A stretch of DNA of 64,000 nt, taken from the NCBI GenBank assembly GCA_028023455.1, contig JAQFVV010013360.1, positions 80,187 to 144,186 on the forward strand. The letters run 5' to 3'. Position numbers and translations under genes: made by a program. The notes under the pieces are model-generated. The model did not search any database, was not told the DNA's origin, and was given only the letters and a program-made list of their open reading frames with translations. This document shows positions 59,512 to 64,000 of this stretch, piece after piece. Every line of letters starts with the position of its first letter. The first letter of the stretch is position 1. The stretch comes from Epiperipatus broadwayi. Its lineage: Eukaryota > Onychophora > Udeonychophora > Euonychophora > Peripatidae.

Positions 59512-59700
59512 ATGACCTCTTGTATAACGTATCGGGCCCCTAAATTTGGGCCGCCACAATCTGCCCTTTACCTATGTTGTGTAACCACGTACACCTCGAG
59601 CCCACCACGTTATGCCACAATCTACCCTCTCACCCTACGTGTATTTACGTATATATGTGTACTCCACTTCCCCCATTTTAAATAATATAATATAGTGAAA
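59512..59700. repeat. GC-richer segment with an internal diverged repeat
   Basis: Follows a short (TA)n (59490-59510). GCCACAATCTGCCCTTTACC (59562) and GCCACAATCTACCCTCTCACC-type sequence (59611) are tandem relatives about 50 bp apart, each followed by a CACGTA/CTACGT segment. GGGCCCCTAAATTTGGGCC (59534) is locally palindromic. Possibly an LTR or SINE end; not identified. Confidence 0.45.
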
Positions 59701-59911
59701 ATCGCCTCACCGGGTTTTAGCTCTAATAATTAATGAGATATTCAATTAAATGCTTTGCTAGCTCAGGTTTCTTAAAATTAACTTAGGTTCTGTTTTAAAC
59801 TAACTCAAATAACTATTCTATAATTCATGAGACTAGAAGTGGAAATAAAGAGGTGACAAAGTAGATTACATTGAGATAATATCCCCTAGGATACCACCTC
59901 AATGGCATAAG

Positions 59912-59968
59912 AACACTATCCCCCCTTATACTACTATTACATATAATAACAACATAGTGTTCTTATGA
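59912..59968. repeat. Small inverted repeat
   Basis: CATAAGAACACTAT (59916) faces ATAGTGTTCTTATG (59954) across about 25 nt: a perfect 14-bp stem. Not followed by a T-run and not near a gene, so no terminator role is implied. Confidence 0.7.
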
Positions 59969-59969
59969 C

Positions 59970-62900
59970 TTCTGCAACTTCTAATCACTAAGACTAATTT
60001 AACAATTAAAGTATCAATCTTTTATCTATAATAACAATAATAGTAATTATCTAGCTCAAATGAAATAATCTCATGTTCTTAAATTTATTCCAGGTTAAAT
60101 TAAAATAAGGTAGCAAAATATGATAAGGGATTTTGTGTCATAATTTACTACTCTGAAATTAGATTAATAATAAAACAATAATAATAATAATAATAATCAC
60201 AATCTTCATTGTTTAATCTAACTAGTACAACTTTTCTTTTATCGCAAATTTATAACCGTAATAAATTAGTTAATAATCTGATATCCTCCTTTTTTTTATC
60301 TTTAAGTAATAAAATAAATTAGTAAGTGGCAGTGTTTAGATAAACTGATAAATGAAGCAAGTGGCAACTAATAGCATACAATTTAGCAAACTATTATGAC
60401 AATGGATTTATGACCAGTAACACAATGCAATTTTATAATTATTCAATTACAAAACATCAATAAATATTTAAGATTAAATATACTTTTCTATTTATATTTT
60501 GTGCAAACAATTATATACTTAGTTTAATGACGGTAAACATATCCTATGAATTCATGCAATGATGTAGAGAAAACAAAACTCAGACACAAGTTTTAATAAA
60601 CAAATTTTAGAATTTTATTAACAACAATCAAAATTAAGATAAAACAAACAAATCTATTTACATTTATTTACAAGGGATATCCTCATTTTTTCTTTTAACA
60701 CTACAATAGTTGAATTATACATTTTTAGATTTCTTTTAGAGTTAATTTAAATTATTATACCTTTTATAAGTTATTTATTTATTTCTCATTAGGTTTATTA
60801 TATTACTTATTTTAACTATTTTATGGGTAATACTATTCTTTACCTTTTAATATTAAAATTTACCGTATTATAAATTATATATGTGGGTAAACATCATTTA
60901 TAAACATAAATTTACAATCAATATGGTTTTTCCTCTTAAAAAAATTACATTTTCTTGTAACTCTATATGAGTCACTCTACATATTGTTCAAATATTATGA
61001 TTACCTATAACGTTTGTTCTCTAATGCTCGTAAACTCTAATACATTTATTCCATAAGCCATATTCATGTATAATGCCATAACATGGGTTTAATTATCACC
61101 TGTTTTAGTTTCACATATAATATAATTATTGAATGTTATTATATTCTTTAAATATGCAATACTTATATTTTTAAATATAATCAACAATAAGAAAAACGTT
61201 AAATCATTTTAATATTTTTGTATATTTCTATTTGGGTATATTTTTATCAAATTATAGTTCATTTTCTTAAAAATTAAAATAATTCTCTGACTCCTTCCTT
61301 TCTTAGGATATCTGCATCTCTCTTTCAATAATCATACTCTACTCTTCATTACTACTTAACTATTCTTATTTTAAATAACAGCATGACATACATTCTAAAA
61401 TACCTATTGTTTCTTTTCAATATACGTATCAAATAATGATGTAGTTGCAAGAAATACAGATAAAGATAGCGAAATATGTTTAGGATATTGGGAAGATAGA
61501 TAGATAACTTATCAAACTATATACTTCAAAATATATGCAACAGTGTGAATAGGTCCGACATTCATTGTCTGATAACCCTGGAGATAAGCATGATGTGGCA
61601 GCTATTTATTCAGCTTTACCAAACATCTAATAAGATTCACAAGAAAGATAAAAATAACACTGTCCATGATAACATGTGTAACAGTCGTAGGGCTTTGTTA
61701 ACTACGCTGATTACCATCTAAAACTACTTATTATTTCATTCGCTGTAGCATCATAGTTTTTATTTTAATACATCCTCTTGGTTTCCGAATCTCCACGTAC
61801 TACCAAGTCACTACCCAAACTATTTCTCAAGATTTTTACTGTATCCAACATCGATAAAACTAACTACCTTTTAAAACAATAAACAAAATTCACTACTATA
61901 AAACATTTCACTATTCTATAAGAACAATTTGTCTTGCTTTATTACACTATAGGTTCGACATCTATGTTTTGTTAAAATACCACTTAAATATCCTAATTGG
62001 AAAATTTAACAGAAAATATGACATAACCATCGGTTATATTGAACTATATTAATAACACATAAAATGATTATCATATGCATATTTCTTAAAAAAAGCTAAT
62101 TACATCTCAAAGTGTTTTAGAGTGTTGTTTTTCAAAATGCATTTTACAATAATTATAACAATAAAATTTTTGCATTACATTCATTCGATTCACAGCTGAT
62201 CTAAATAAATAAAACATACATTATATCATTAATAACCATAAAATGTACAAAAATAATCTTTACCTTCCTATTAGAGTTCGTAGTAGGTTTCTTTCTCCTC
62301 GAGCATCGCAAATATACAAGTTTCCACACACATACAATTTTATTTGAACATTCAAAATCAAAACATATTATTTTATATAATGTTGCATTGCGAATTAATG
62401 TATTTGTTTCCCTATCGCTATCTAAAACTTAATGTTTAACTTAGATTAATAAAAAAAATAATTTAAACCATAATCACATATTTTCTGGTGGTAAATCTTG
62501 GTTAGTCCCATAATATTTATTATTTGTTCCTTTGTCCGAATGTTCTTCTTTCTGATTATTAAAGTTTTAATTACATTAGTTCATTTAGTAAACTGTTTAG
62601 ACAATCTTTAGTTTCAATATTTAATTCAAAATTATTAAAAAACATTTATTTAGTTATCCCACAAAGTTTTTAATGTTCGGGTGAATATTACCTCGGTGTG
62701 TTGATGCATCTTTATTTCTAGCTGAACTACAATTCTTTAATCATTACGGTACCAATTGCATTTTTTCCATGGATCCAATATTTTATATTTATTTCTCTGT
62801 AAAATATTTTTTTCTCTTTTTCAGGCAAGTATTTTCCTTGGTAATTTCACTTTCATTCATTATTAATTTATATACAACATTTTCGATCTTTAACTATTTC

Positions 62901-64000
62901 TAGAGTATTTGCTCAAGTCATCTTTAAGAAAGCAATTCAAATTATTTCAATAATAAAAATTATTTTTGTCCATTTATTCTTATACGAATAATATTTAATT
63001 TTATTTCCCATTATATTCATTAACTTTGCGCACAATGTCCTTTCATTAATTTTATACGAACTAAAGCAGTTTTCATAATAATATGCTATACAAACTATAT
63101 CAACGAACAACATTAACATTTTTTGAATATTATAAAATTAATAACTTGGTTTTCAGAATCCATCCATTTTTTATTGAAAATTCAGATTATATTTTAATAG
63201 AATCCACTGGCAGGTTACTGTGGAGTTAGTGAAACATTATTATGAGAACTTTTTTTTTTAAATTTTATTCTTAGATTCTCTTCGGAAGATTTTAAATTGT
63301 CAGTTAGTTTCTTTCAAAGATATTTATTAAAGTTATAATAAAATTGACTAATAAATTGAAGAAAGAAAGAAATTTTAAAGAGCTTAAAATTTTACCTCTG
63401 CTCTGGAGTCAACACATTTTTGTTCTCCTAGTTTATACAATTAATTGGCCCGATTTTTGTTGTCTGCCAAGATCTATCTTTTTATTGGTCACTCCCTACT
63501 TTGGTTTGTAAACAATTTCTAAAATTTTAAAATCGTGACGTAATAGACTTAAATAATAACCTATTATTATTTTTAAATTAATTATTATCTATTACAATTT
63601 AACTATCTTTTAAAATAATTTCAAAACAATAATTAATAAAATGTATAATACTTATTTTTATTATAATGTGTGACAATTCCATCAAGTTCTATAATATACT
63701 ATTTAAATATTTTAATTATTAGTATTAATTTAAACTGGTGCTTATACATAAAATATTCCAGACAGTCACGTAGACATTTCCGGTGTTTAGTCTAGTTTTA
63801 TCTGTATTAATAAATTGGCTACTTATATTATTTAAAATGATTATATAAAATTTTGAAAAATAATTTAGAAAAATATAGAACTAGATGCAATCCCCACCAC
63901 TACAATACTTATTATTAAATATATTATATTAACCTTTTTATTGCCCATTTATAATTTATAATATTAAATACTATATAATATTAATTTTAAATTTTTTAGT
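59970..64000. other. AT-rich region, no gene recognised
   Basis: An (AAT)n run at 60175-60197 is the only clear feature. Small frames such as 62937-63119 show no family feature. The region may be intron or spacer. Confidence 0.5.

Noticed and set aside
63394-63440. Minus-strand CCAAT, TATA-like and splice-donor-like motifs
   Set aside because: Distance from the TATA-like site to the donor would leave an exon of about 10 nt, so the combination is not credible.

Overview
The window looks like intergenic or intronic DNA from an animal nuclear genome. It is very AT-rich, carries many long (TA)n tracts, and is packed with decayed retroelements (RTE-clade LINEs, Penelope-like elements, Ty3/Gypsy-type elements), foldback repeats and satellite-like units. 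No bacterial gene organisation is visible. The combination of RTE endonuclease of the 'craniofacial development protein 2-like' kind, several Penelope-like elements (PLEs), and TA microsatellites fits a coleoid cephalopod such as an octopus. That assignment is inference and another invertebrate is possible. I found no complete host protein-coding gene. The only host-gene hint is a TATA-type core promoter followed by a possible non-coding first exon near 51.3-51.4 kb.

Layout. 0-5 kb: a PLE GIY-YIG relic, two copies of a foldback repeat family, and a decayed retroelement body related to one at 37-39 kb. 6.3-8.9 kb: a 2.1-kb element with internal repeats sits against a truncated RTE endonuclease reading frame; the same 2.1-kb element occurs inverted at 32.4-34.6 kb. 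9.2-13.7 kb: a PLE (N-terminal region, reverse transcriptase, GIY-YIG) bounded by inverted arms of about 345 bp. 16-20 kb and 22.8-26.8 kb: a 4-kb direct duplication flanking a coiled-coil gag-like reading frame. 27.2-30.0 kb: a broken but recognisable RTE element ending in (TA)n.

30.1-31.5 kb and 48.7-49.7 kb: two loci of a roughly 400-bp satellite family arranged as tandem plus inverted copies. Each monomer carries a hammerhead ribozyme motif. The copy at 49189-49232 has a complete canonical core (CTGACGA, GAAA, ATC cleavage triplet) and a perfect 6-bp stem I. A second PLE, as an inverted dimer, lies directly beside the 48.7-kb satellite locus. Separate hammerhead candidates lie at 55.4 kb (minus), 9.3 kb (minus) and, degenerate, 31.75 kb (plus). 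37.1-41.0 kb: minus-strand retroelement relic with a gag-like part. 55.5-58.2 kb: Ty3/Gypsy relic. 41-46.5 kb and 58.4-64 kb: AT-rich sequence with little recognisable content.

How it may fit together. Self-cleaving hammerhead RNAs are known in PLEs and in small non-autonomous retrozymes or satellites. The ribozyme-bearing 400-bp monomers here, next to a PLE fragment, are best read as a retrozyme-like satellite family that could have been mobilised by PLE reverse transcriptase. That link is inference.
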